Below, piece by piece: positions 13,300-21,469 of a stretch of DNA of 37,005 nucleotides. The DNA is from Myxococcota bacterium. Lineage in GTDB: Bacteria > Myxococcota_A > Bradymonadia > UBA7976 > UBA1532. The stretch lies in assembly GCA_018813065.1 (NCBI GenBank), contig JAHJCH010000010.1, forward strand, positions 1 to 37,005, written 5' to 3'. How positions within the stretch are numbered: position 1 is the stretch's first letter; each line of letters opens with the position of its first letter. The notes under the pieces are model-generated. The model worked only from the letters and a program-made list of their open reading frames with translations. It ran no database searches and had not been told where the DNA came from. The position numbers and the translations under genes are program-made.

Positions 13300-15495
13300 A
13301 TGAAAATCGGCAGCTTGACGCTCAAAAATCCACGCCGCTGGCCTCAGATTACGGCGGCGATCCTCACCCTCAGCTTGGCGGCCTGCGCTGACACCGACGA
13401 TGACCGTGGCCCCAGCGATCCCTTCGCGGAGAAGACCGTCGGCTTGACCGCCTTTGAGTCCTGCCAGCCCCTCCTCGATTACATGCAGCGTGAGGCCATC
13501 GAGCGCGTGGAGCGCGGCGAGTGGGGCGGCTACTACGGCGTGCGCGGCGGCGCTGAGATCGATCTGACTGAAGCCGCCCCCTCAGCCGATGATGCCAGCG
13601 GCGGCGGTCAGAGCGCGGCGCACTCCGAGACGAACAATCAAGAGGCCGGCGTCGATGAGCCCGACATGGTCAAGACCGACGGCGAGTTCATCTACCTGCT
13701 CCACGCGGGCAGCGTGTTTATCTATCGCGCCGAGGACTTGACCCTGGAGAGTGAGACGCCCGTGGGCCAAGGCAACGCCTCTAGCCTGCTGGTGGATGAA
13801 GATCAGCTCTTGGTCTTTGAGCACCTCTGGGGTGGAGACGCGGCTTTCCCCGAGGCGACGCGGCTCCAAGATCGTGCATCCACGGCCATGAGCCTGTTTG
13901 ATATCTCTGATCGCGGCGCCCCGACGTTGCAGCGTCGGCTGATCGTTGAGGGTAATTTTATCTCCGCTCGCCTCGTGGGCCGCGTCGTGCGCGCGGTCAT
14001 CAGCAGCGACAACACGCCTAATCTCACCCCCGCCTATGAAGCCGCCTATGCCCAAGAGCGCCAAGATTACGGTGAGCCCCCCATGGCCCAAGGCGGCGCG
14101 GGCGGCGCGATGGGCACAGAGCCCGGGCAGGCCACCGAGGTTGAGCCTCAAGAGGCGCCCGCGCCCAGCCCCGCTCCGGTCGAGACCCGCCGCAGCGCCC
14201 TGACCTCTGAGGAGATCTTGATCGCTGAGGCCACCCGCATCATCCGCGCCTCCACCCTCGAAGACTGGATCCCCTATGCCTATGATCTCGTCGGCGAGGA
14301 GCGCACCTCTGGCCAGCTCTCCAGCTGCGGTCACTTCTATCGCCCCGGCGAGCGCGGCGGCTTGGGCGTCACCAGCGTCATCACCCTCGATCTGGATCAG
14401 CCCACCGCGCGCTTCGATGATCCCGCCATCATCGCCGAGGGCGCCACCGTCTACGCCAGCGCCACGGGCCTCTATGTGACGACGCATAACTGGCATGACT
14501 TCCGCCCAATCGCCATGACCGGCGTGGCCATCGGCGGCGATGTGGCCGTCAGCGCGCCCGCCAGCGAGCCCGCCACGGGCACCGCGACCCGCGAGGCGGC
14601 CCTGGAGGCCGATGAGCAGCGCCAGGCGACTCAAATCCACCGCTTTGACATCAGCCGCAGCGCCGCCGCCGCGCGCTACACGGGCTCAGGCCGCGTCTTT
14701 GGCACTGTCCTCAATCAATTCAGCCTCGGCGAGCACGAGGGCCACCTGCGCGTCGCCACCACCGAGCAGCGCTATGAGCTCGAGTGGCGCCGCGTCAACC
14801 ATGTCTTCGTGTTGGGTCAAGGCGGCGAGCATGGCTTGGAGGTCAAGGGCACCGTGACCGACATCGCCGAAGGGGAGTCGATCTACGCCGTGCGCTTCCT
14901 CGGCGATCGTGGCTTCATCGTCACCTTCTTACAGGTGGACCCGCTCTTCACCCTCGATCTGAGCAACCCCAGCGCGCCTCGCCTCGTCGGCGAGCTGAAG
15001 ATCCCTGGCTTCTCGACCTACCTCCACCCCGTCGATGATGACTTCATCTTGGGGATCGGTCAGGCAGGGGATGAGTCAGGCTTGACCGGCGGGATGCAGC
15101 TGAGCCTCTTCGATGTCTCTGACTTCGCCGATCCCAAGCTGGCCGACACCCAAGACCTCGGCCAAGATGGCTGGAGCCCCGCTGGCTACGATCATCACGC
15201 CTTCTTGTATTGGGCGCCCGAGGCGCTCTTGGCCATCCCCGTCAGCGGTTGGGATCAGCGCGACGGCGGCTATACCTCCAGCTTGGATCTCTTCAGCCTG
15301 GACACCGCCAACGGCTTCGGCGCGCGTGGCAGCGTCGATCACGCAGATCTCAACAATGACTATGAGGGGCAAATCCAGCGCAGCCTCATCATCGGCGACG
15401 CCCTGTACTCCATCAGCATGGCGGGGCTTAAGAGCCACGCGCTGTCCGATCTCAGCCCTCGCGCCGCCGCGCGCCTGCCCGCTCGGGGCTACTGA
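13300..15495 (+). CDS. Beta-propeller domain lipoprotein
   Basis: Start chosen at ATG 13300, with ACGAGG upstream. An in-frame ATG at 13210 would run through the terminator and the candidate promoter. The 731-residue product has a signal peptide ending in LAAC, so it is a likely lipoprotein. The segment SETNNQEAGVDEPDMVKTDG with the following FIYLLHAGSVFIY is the hallmark of the secreted 'beta propeller' family (Beta_propel, DUF-type proteins of about 600-750 residues). Propeller-type repeats follow (GASLFDISD-like phrases such as TLDLSNPSAPRLVGEL and LFDVSDFADPKL). An Ala/Pro-rich linker lies near residues 265-300. The role is unknown; the family is extracytoplasmic. Confidence 0.85.
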   Translation: MKIGSLTLKNPRRWPQITAAILTLSLAACADTDDDRGPSDPFAEKTVGLTAFESCQPLLDYMQREAIERVERGEWGGYYGVRGGAEIDLTEAAPSADDASGGGQSAAHSETNNQEAGVDEPDMVKTDGEFIYLLHAGSVFIYRAEDLTLESETPVGQGNASSLLVDEDQLLVFEHLWGGDAAFPEATRLQDRASTAMSLFDISDRGAPTLQRRLIVEGNFISARLVGRVVRAVISSDNTPNLTPAYEAAYAQERQDYGEPPMAQGGAGGAMGTEPGQATEVEPQEAPAPSPAPVETRRSALTSEEILIAEATRIIRASTLEDWIPYAYDLVGEERTSGQLSSCGHFYRPGERGGLGVTSVITLDLDQPTARFDDPAIIAEGATVYASATGLYVTTHNWHDFRPIAMTGVAIGGDVAVSAPASEPATGTATREAALEADEQRQATQIHRFDISRSAAAARYTGSGRVFGTVLNQFSLGEHEGHLRVATTEQRYELEWRRVNHVFVLGQGGEHGLEVKGTVTDIAEGESIYAVRFLGDRGFIVTFLQVDPLFTLDLSNPSAPRLVGELKIPGFSTYLHPVDDDFILGIGQAGDESGLTGGMQLSLFDVSDFADPKLADTQDLGQDGWSPAGYDHHAFLYWAPEALLAIPVSGWDQRDGGYTSSLDLFSLDTANGFGARGSVDHADLNNDYEGQIQRSLIIGDALYSISMAGLKSHALSDLSPRAAARLPARGY

Positions 15496-15534
15496 GCCTC
15501 ACCCGCCGCCGCCTCGCTGATCCAAAGAGCCCGA

Positions 15535-15563
15535 TTGACAGCCCCCCGCCGTTGACTTAGAAG
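15535..15563 (+). promoter_or_regulatory. Candidate sigma-70 promoter of ribF
   Basis: TTGACA (15535-15540), a 17-base spacer and TAGAAG (15558-15563; four of six -10 positions). A start about seven bases on would fall at or next to the ATG at 15569, so the mRNA would be leaderless, or another promoter is used. The -35 context GATTGACAGCCCCCC is shared with the pilB promoter. Confidence 0.4.
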
Positions 15564-15568
15564 GCGCC

Positions 15569-16510
15569 ATGCTCGTCTTCGATGACCACCGCGCCGCGCG
15601 CGGCCATGTCCAGGCGGCCGCGGTCACCATCGGGAACTTCGACGGCCTCCACCAAGGCCACGCCGCGCTGCTCAACGTCGCCCGCGCGCTGCCAGGCCCC
15701 ACCGTGGCGCTGACCTTCACCCCCCACCCCCTTCAGCTGTTCGCGCCCGATCAGGCGCCGCCGCAGATCTACAGCCACGAGGATCGTCAGACGCTGATGC
15801 GCCGTGTGGGCGTAGACCTCTTGCTCGCCCAACGCTTCGATCACGCCTTCGCCGCCCTCAGCCCCGAGGCCTTCGCTGGCGAGGTGCTCAAGGCCAGCCT
15901 CGACGCTCGCCATGTCATCGTCGGCTATGACTTCGCCTTCGGCGCGCGGCGCGCCGGGGATCTCGACGCCCTGCGCCGCCTCGGCGCGGCCCTTGGCTTT
16001 GAGGTCCATGTCTGCCCGCCGGTCCGCGACGAGGCGGGGGCGATCATCTCCAGCACCCTGATCCGCCAGCGCGTGGAGGCGGGTGACGTGACGGCGGCCT
16101 GCGCAGCGCTGGGGCGGCCATATCACCTCGCGGGGCGGATCGTCCAAGGCGCGCGGCGGGGGCGGCGGCTGGGCTTCCCCACCGCCAACCTGGAGGCGGA
16201 GGGGGCGCTGCGCCCCAAGCCGGGCGTGTACTCAGGCTGGCTTGATTGGGGCGATGGGCCACGCCCGGCGGTGATCAACGTCGGCGCCAACCCCACCTTC
16301 GTCGCTGAGCAGCCGCTCTCCGTGGAGGCCCACGTCCTCAACGCCGTGGGCTTGGCGCTCTACGCCACCCACTGCCACCTCTACTTCGGCCACCGCCTGC
16401 GCGACGAGCGGCGCTTTGATGGCCCCTCGGCGCTCATCGCCCAGATCCACATCGACATCGAGCGCGCCGCCGCCCTGCTCGACGGCGCGTGTCAGCCCCA
16501 GCCCCTGTGA
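15569..16510 (+). CDS. ribF: Bifunctional riboflavin kinase / FAD synthetase
   Basis: The 313-residue product makes FMN from riboflavin and then FAD in the cytoplasm. The N-terminal FAD synthetase domain carries GNFDGLHQGH (residues ~22-31), the nucleotidylyltransferase motif, and later SSTLIRQRVEAGD. The C-terminal riboflavin kinase domain has the motif RRLGFPTANL and the stretches PGVYSGW and INVGANPTF. Length is typical for RibF. AAGG sits just upstream of the ATG. The next gene, aroE, overlaps its stop by GTGA, so the pair is probably one transcript. Confidence 0.95.
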   Translation: MLVFDDHRAARGHVQAAAVTIGNFDGLHQGHAALLNVARALPGPTVALTFTPHPLQLFAPDQAPPQIYSHEDRQTLMRRVGVDLLLAQRFDHAFAALSPEAFAGEVLKASLDARHVIVGYDFAFGARRAGDLDALRRLGAALGFEVHVCPPVRDEAGAIISSTLIRQRVEAGDVTAACAALGRPYHLAGRIVQGARRGRRLGFPTANLEAEGALRPKPGVYSGWLDWGDGPRPAVINVGANPTFVAEQPLSVEAHVLNAVGLALYATHCHLYFGHRLRDERRFDGPSALIAQIHIDIERAAALLDGACQPQPL

Positions 16511-17361
16511 GGCGCTATCGCCTCGCCCTCATCGGCGACCCGATCGCCCACAGCCGCTCCCCGGAGATCCACCAGCGCGCGGCGTCCCAGACCGGCTGCG
16601 ATGTGGACTATGCGCTTTGGCCCCTGCGCCCCGAGGGGCTCATCGCCGCGCTGCCGCGCCTGCGCGCCCTCGACGGCTTTAACGTCACGACCCCGCTCAA
16701 GGCGGCCATCCTGCCCCACCTCGATGGCCTCTCAACCACGGCGCGGCGCCTCGGCGCGGTCAACACGGTCTGCGTTCAAGGTGGGCGGCTGTGGGGTGAC
16801 AACACGGATCTGGAGGGCTTTGAGCGGACCTTACCGGCGGGCTTGGCGGGGCGGGCGGTGATCTTGGGGGCGGGGGGCGCGGCGCGGCCCGTCTTGGCGG
16901 CCTTGGCGGGGCGCGGGCTGCGCTTGACGATCCTCAACCGCAGCCGCGCGCGGGCTGAGGCGACCCTCGACGCCCTGGGCCTTGAGGCGGAGATCGCCTC
17001 ACTCGACGCCTACGAGGCCCTGGTGGGGGCCAGCGCCCTGATCAACACGCTGCCCCGCGAGGCTGAGATCATCACACGCCTACCGCTCGACGGCTTAGCC
17101 ACCTCAGCCCTCGTCTACGATCTCGATTATCGCCCCAACCCGCCGCTGTTGGCGCGGGCGGCGGCCTCTAGGGCCACGCGCGGCGGCTTAGAGATGCTCG
17201 TCTATCAAGCCCTCGCCGCCTTCGCCCGATGGACAGGGCGCCGCGCGGAGGGGGGCGCGATCTTGGCGGCGATGCAAACCCACGGGGTGATTGACAGCCC
17301 CCCCCGCACGCCTTCTAATAGCCCCATCGGAGACGGCAACCCGTCACCCTCAATTAGGTAA
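16507..17361 (+). CDS. aroE: Shikimate dehydrogenase
   Basis: The product reduces 3-dehydroshikimate to shikimate with NADPH in aromatic amino-acid synthesis. It begins MRRYRLALIGDPIAHSRSPEI, including the substrate-binding SRSP. The catalytic lysine lies in NVTTPLKAA, followed by GAVNT, GDNTDLEGF (catalytic Asp) and the nucleotide-binding GAGGAARPV with NRSRARA. Start: a GTG at 16507 overlaps the ribF stop (GTGA); a GTG at 16489 in the same frame is the alternative. The end is odd: after the usual family ending near QTHGVI, the frame runs another ~22 residues rich in Pro and Ser through the DNA of the pilB promoter. Confidence 0.93.
   Translation: MRRYRLALIGDPIAHSRSPEIHQRAASQTGCDVDYALWPLRPEGLIAALPRLRALDGFNVTTPLKAAILPHLDGLSTTARRLGAVNTVCVQGGRLWGDNTDLEGFERTLPAGLAGRAVILGAGGAARPVLAALAGRGLRLTILNRSRARAEATLDALGLEAEIASLDAYEALVGASALINTLPREAEIITRLPLDGLATSALVYDLDYRPNPPLLARAAASRATRGGLEMLVYQALAAFARWTGRRAEGGAILAAMQTHGVIDSPPRTPSNSPIGDGNPSPSIR
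17291..17319 (+). promoter_or_regulatory. Sigma-70 promoter for the pil operon
   Basis: TTGACA (17291-17296), a 17-base spacer and TCTAAT (17314-17319; five of six). The predicted start near 17326 gives a leader of about 40 bases before the pilB ATG at 17366. It lies inside the 3' end of the aroE frame. Confidence 0.65.
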
Positions 17362-17365
17362 GCGT

Positions 17366-19063
17366 ATGTCAGAACGTCTCGGTGAACTCCTTGTCCGTGA
17401 GAACCTCATCAGTCTCGGTCAACTCAAACAGGCTCAAGAGGCGCAGAGACGTACAGGAGAGCGGCTCACATATACGCTGACGAAGCTCGGCCTGGTGGGT
17501 CAGGGCGATCTCACAACCTTCCTCAGCGCGCATTATGGCGTCCACGCCATCAACCTCGATGAGTTTCAGATTGATGATGAGGTCATCAAGCTGATCCCAC
17601 GAGAGCTGGCCAATCAGCACCAAGTCCTCCCCGTCAACCGCGCGGGCTCAACGCTGATCGTGGCGATGAGCGATCCGTCCAACCTCCACGCCATCGACGA
17701 CATCAAGTTCAACACGGGCTTGATGATCGAGGTCGTCGTCGCCAGCGAGGAGGCGCTGCGGTCCGCCATCGAGCGCTACTATGATGAGTCAGTCACCTAC
17801 GAAGAGATCATCGATGATATGGACATCGATGATGTAGAAGTGGCGGACTCTGAAAGCGAAGAGGACGTCGTTGATCTGGAGCGCTCCTCGGAAGACGCCC
17901 CGGTGGTGCGCCTGGTTAACTTGATCCTCATCGACGCGATCAAGCGAAACGCCTCCGATATCCATATTGAGCCCTATGAGAAGTCTTTTAGGGTGCGCTA
18001 TCGCATTGACGGCGTGCTCTATGAGATCATGAATCCGCCGCTCAAGCTCAAAAACGCGATCACCAGCCGCATCAAGATCATGTCGGCCCTCGACATCGCT
18101 GAGCGACGCTTACCACAAGACGGCCGCATCAAGATCAAGCTCGGCGGCGGCAAAGAGATGGACTTCCGCGTCTCGGTCTTACCCACGCTGTTTGGTGAAA
18201 AGATCGTCATGCGTCTGCTCGACAAGAGCAACCTCCAGTTGGACATGACCAAGCTGGGCTTTGAGCCGCATCAGATTGATATCTTTAAGGACGCCATCCA
18301 CAAGCCCTTTGGCATGGTCTTGGTCACAGGCCCCACCGGCTCAGGGAAGACGACGACGCTCTACTCCGCCCTCTCCGATCTCAACAAGACCTCTGAGAAC
18401 CTCTCCACCGCGGAAGATCCTGTCGAGTTCAACCTCGCGGGGATCAACCAGGTGCAGATGCACGACTCCATCGGCCTCAACTTCGCGGCGGCGCTGCGCT
18501 CCTTCTTGCGCCAAGACCCCGACATCATCATGGTGGGTGAGATCCGTGACTTTGAGACGGCAGAGATCGCGGTCAAGGCGGCCTTAACGGGCCACATGGT
18601 GCTCTCAACGCTGCACACCAATGACGCGCCCTCGACGGTACACCGCCTCTTGAACATGGGCATGGAGCCCTTCTTGGTCACAGCCTCCGTCAACGCGATC
18701 TTGGCCCAGCGCCTGGCGCGGCGGGTCTGCAAGGACTGCAAGGAGCCCATCCCCACCAATGACATCCAAGAGCTGATCAAGCTGGGGATGACCGCGGAGG
18801 TGGCCGCGCGCACCCAGCTGGTGCGTGGCTCGGGCTGCCGCACCTGCAATGAGACGGGCTACAAGGGCCGTGTGGCGCTCTATGAGATCATGAGCATGAG
18901 CGATGAGATCAAGGAGCTGGTCTTGGAGGGCGCCTCAACGGTGGAGCTTAAGCGCGGCGCGATGCGCTATGGGATGAAGACCCTGCGCCAAGCGGCGCTG
19001 AGCAAGCTTGAAGAGGGCATGACCACGGTCTCTGAGGTGGTCCGCTGCTCCGTGGCGGATTAA
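17366..19063 (+). CDS. pilB: Type IV pilus assembly ATPase PilB
   Basis: Start chosen at ATG 17366 (MSERLGELLV), with AGGTAAG upstream; the frame extends upstream only through promoter DNA. The 566-residue hexameric ATPase powers pilus extension at the inner membrane. Residues ~1-150 form the MshEN/T2SSE_N domain. An acidic linker follows (~150-180). The ATPase core has a Walker A, GPTGSGKTTT (~322-331), and an Asp box. A zinc-binding tetracysteine motif (CKDC ~455 and CRTC ~491) marks PilB rather than PilT. It is the first gene of the operon, four bases before pilT. Confidence 0.95.
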   Translation: MSERLGELLVRENLISLGQLKQAQEAQRRTGERLTYTLTKLGLVGQGDLTTFLSAHYGVHAINLDEFQIDDEVIKLIPRELANQHQVLPVNRAGSTLIVAMSDPSNLHAIDDIKFNTGLMIEVVVASEEALRSAIERYYDESVTYEEIIDDMDIDDVEVADSESEEDVVDLERSSEDAPVVRLVNLILIDAIKRNASDIHIEPYEKSFRVRYRIDGVLYEIMNPPLKLKNAITSRIKIMSALDIAERRLPQDGRIKIKLGGGKEMDFRVSVLPTLFGEKIVMRLLDKSNLQLDMTKLGFEPHQIDIFKDAIHKPFGMVLVTGPTGSGKTTTLYSALSDLNKTSENLSTAEDPVEFNLAGINQVQMHDSIGLNFAAALRSFLRQDPDIIMVGEIRDFETAEIAVKAALTGHMVLSTLHTNDAPSTVHRLLNMGMEPFLVTASVNAILAQRLARRVCKDCKEPIPTNDIQELIKLGMTAEVAARTQLVRGSGCRTCNETGYKGRVALYEIMSMSDEIKELVLEGASTVELKRGAMRYGMKTLRQAALSKLEEGMTTVSEVVRCSVAD

Positions 19064-19067
19064 GCAG

Positions 19068-20135
19068 ATGGCCAACCTGCATCAGCTCCTCAAGCTCATG
19101 GTGGAGAAGGGCGCCTCTGATCTTCACATCACGGCGGGCTCACCACCTCAGCTGCGCATTGATGGTCACCTCGTGCCCCTCAAGACCCCGCCGCTGGCCC
19201 GCGAGGAGACACAGCAGCTCTGTTATGCCTTCCTTACGGAGTCTCAAAAGCACGCCTTCGAGGAGCACAACGAGCTTGACTTGAGCTTTGGGGTCAAGGG
19301 GCTTTGCCGCTTCCGCGCCAATGTCTACATGCAAAAGGGCTGCGTGGCGGGCGCCTTCCGGGTGATCCCCTCCAAGATCCACAGCTTTACGGAGCTGGGG
19401 TTACCCGACGTCGTGGCGACCTTTACAGAGCGCAACAACGGCCTTGTCCTGGTCACTGGGCCTACAGGATCAGGCAAATCCACCACGCTGGCGGCGATGG
19501 TGGACAAAATCAACCAAGAACACCACCACCATATCCTGACGATTGAAGACCCGATTGAGTATCTTCACAATCACAAAAGCTCAATCGTCAATCAGCGTGA
19601 GGTCGGCGCCGACACCAGCAACTTTAAGACGGCGCTGCGCTACGTCCTGAGGCAAGACCCTGACGTCGTCTTAGTCGGCGAGATGCGCGACCTTGAGACG
19701 GTCGAGGCGGCCCTACAGATCAGCGAGACGGGCCACCTCTGCATGGCCACGCTCCACACCAACTCTGCGGTGCAGTCGATTCACCGCATCATCGACCTCT
19801 TCCCGCCCCACCAGCATGGCCAGGTGCGCGCGCAGCTCAGCTTCGTGATGGAGGGGATCGTCAGCCAGCAGTTGATCCCCAAAGCCTCGGGCGCGGGGCG
19901 CGTAATGGCCTGTGAGATCTTGGTGCCGACGCCCGCGATCAGGAACCTGATCCGTGAAGACAAGATGCACCAGGTTTACAGCCAAATGCAGGTGGGTCAA
20001 AAGAAATACTTCATGCAGACCATGAATCAGGCCCTCTACGAGCTGTACTCCACAGGGCAGATCACGCTGGAAGACGCCTTGATTAACTCCAACGATCTCG
20101 ATGAGCTGCGATCGATCATCGCGGCGGGTCGCTGA
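19068..20135 (+). CDS. pilT: Type IV pilus retraction ATPase PilT
   Basis: This 355-residue hexameric ATPase powers pilus retraction (twitching and gliding). It has the N-terminal GASDLHITAGSPP motif, Walker A GPTGSGKSTT (~131-140), Walker B region PDVVLVGEMRD and the C-terminal AIRNLIRED motif that is characteristic of PilT and needed for retraction in other bacteria. Length is typical. There is no tetracysteine motif. It starts four bases after the pilB stop, which suggests coupled translation. Confidence 0.96.
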   Translation: MANLHQLLKLMVEKGASDLHITAGSPPQLRIDGHLVPLKTPPLAREETQQLCYAFLTESQKHAFEEHNELDLSFGVKGLCRFRANVYMQKGCVAGAFRVIPSKIHSFTELGLPDVVATFTERNNGLVLVTGPTGSGKSTTLAAMVDKINQEHHHHILTIEDPIEYLHNHKSSIVNQREVGADTSNFKTALRYVLRQDPDVVLVGEMRDLETVEAALQISETGHLCMATLHTNSAVQSIHRIIDLFPPHQHGQVRAQLSFVMEGIVSQQLIPKASGAGRVMACEILVPTPAIRNLIREDKMHQVYSQMQVGQKKYFMQTMNQALYELYSTGQITLEDALINSNDLDELRSIIAAGR

Positions 20136-20160
20136 GCCCTTTTTTCACTATTTTTGCTCA

Positions 20161-20189
20161 TGGGTCTTGATCAAACAGATCAACACCCA
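20161..20189 (+). other. Strong hairpin between pilT and pilC
   Basis: TGGGTCTTGATC (20161-20172) pairs with GATCAACACCCA (20178-20189) in 11 base pairs with one C-C mismatch and an AAACA loop. No T-run follows, so it is not an intrinsic terminator. It lies just upstream of the pilC ribosome binding site (AGGAGG at 20195-20200). It could be an mRNA processing or stability element, or an operator palindrome. Confidence 0.6.
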
Positions 20190-20206
20190 AATCGAGGAGG
20201 CGCCGC

Positions 20207-21409
20207 ATGGCTGAGTGGGTTTGGGAGGGTCGAACCCGGAGCGGAGAGGTCCGAAAAGGGACCATTGAGGCGGACACTGAGAAGGACGCCCACCTTAAGC
20301 TCCGCCAGCAGAACATCAAGCCTGATAAGATCAAGAAGAAGGGGAAGACCTCGGGCTTTCAGATGCCAACGGGCCGGGTCAAGGCCTCCCAGCTTGTCAT
20401 CTTTGTCCGTCAGTTCTCGACGATGATCGACGCGGGCCTACCGCTGGTGCAGTGCCTTGACATTCTCTCCAGCCAGGAGCCGCACAAAGGCTTCAAGCGC
20501 ATCCTCTTGCAAGTCAAGCAAGACGTTGAATCAGGCGCGACCTTCGCCGACTCGCTGCGCAAGCACCCCAGCACCTTTGACACGCTCTTCGTCAACCTCG
20601 TCGCGGCCGGTGAGATTGGTGGTATTCTCGATACCATCCTAAACCGCCTGGCTGCCTACATTGAGAAGAACGTCAAGCTCAAGCGACAGGTCAAGAGCGC
20701 CTTAACCTACCCCATTGGCACCTTAGTGGTGGCCATGGGTGTGGTCTTCGCGTTGCTGAAGTGGGTCATCCCAACCTTCGAGGGCATGTTTAAAGACATG
20801 GGTGGGCAGATGCCTGCCTTGACACAGCTGGTCATCAACGCCTCGCACTGGTTCCAATCCTATTGGTACTACGTCGTCGGCGCGATCATGGCCTTCCTAT
20901 GGCTCTTTAAGAAGACCCTCTCTACGGAGAAGGGGCGCACCGCGTTTGACACGACGATGCTCAAAATGCCGCTGATCGGCTCACTGATACGCAAGATCGC
21001 CGTCGCCAAGTTTACCCGCACGCTGGGCACCATGGTGTCCTCGGGCGTGCCCATCCTCGACGCCTTGGAGATCGTGGCCAAGTCAGCGGGGAACAAGGTG
21101 ATTGAGTCGGCGATCTACTTCGTGCGCGACAAGATCTCCGAGGGCAGCAACATGGCCGATCCGTTGGCCAAGACCAACGTCTTCCCCTCGATGGTCGTAC
21201 AGATGATCGCGGTCGGCGAGAGCACCGGCGCGATGGACACCATGCTCCAGAAGATCGCCGACTTCTATGAGGATGAGGTCGAGGTCGCCGTTGAGAGCGT
21301 CACCAAGATGATCGAGCCGTTGATGATGGTCTTCGTCGGCGGCATCGTCGGTACGGTGCTCATCGCCATGTACCTGCCCATCTTCTCCATGGCGGGCAAC
21401 GTCAAATAA
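20207..21409 (+). CDS. pilC: Type IV pilus inner-membrane platform protein PilC
   Basis: The 400-residue protein is the GspF/PilC-family platform that couples PilB and PilT to pilus assembly. It has two cytoplasmic T2SSF domains, the first with RQFSTMIDAGLPLVQCLDIL and the second with FTRTLGTMVSSGVPILDALEI. Membrane segments lie near residues 165-190, 220-240 and 370-395. The first ~60 residues (WVWEGRTRSGEVRKGTIEAD) are typical of the family. AGGAGG lies six bases before the ATG. The upstream gap of 71 bases holds the hairpin at 20161. Confidence 0.96.
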   Translation: MAEWVWEGRTRSGEVRKGTIEADTEKDAHLKLRQQNIKPDKIKKKGKTSGFQMPTGRVKASQLVIFVRQFSTMIDAGLPLVQCLDILSSQEPHKGFKRILLQVKQDVESGATFADSLRKHPSTFDTLFVNLVAAGEIGGILDTILNRLAAYIEKNVKLKRQVKSALTYPIGTLVVAMGVVFALLKWVIPTFEGMFKDMGGQMPALTQLVINASHWFQSYWYYVVGAIMAFLWLFKKTLSTEKGRTAFDTTMLKMPLIGSLIRKIAVAKFTRTLGTMVSSGVPILDALEIVAKSAGNKVIESAIYFVRDKISEGSNMADPLAKTNVFPSMVVQMIAVGESTGAMDTMLQKIADFYEDEVEVAVESVTKMIEPLMMVFVGGIVGTVLIAMYLPIFSMAGNVK

Positions 21410-21469
21410 GCCAACCTCTGTCGAACGCCTTGAGGCCCATCCCACCGCGCGACGCCCACGGAGCATAAC

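Noticed and set aside
13582..14640. Minus-strand frame of 352 residues opposite the beta-propeller gene
   Set aside because: It is an antisense shadow of a high-GC gene with no start signals or family motif.
20225..20240. GGTCGAACCC as a tRNA T-loop
   Set aside because: It lies inside the pilC coding region and no matching acceptor, D or anticodon arms are present nearby.
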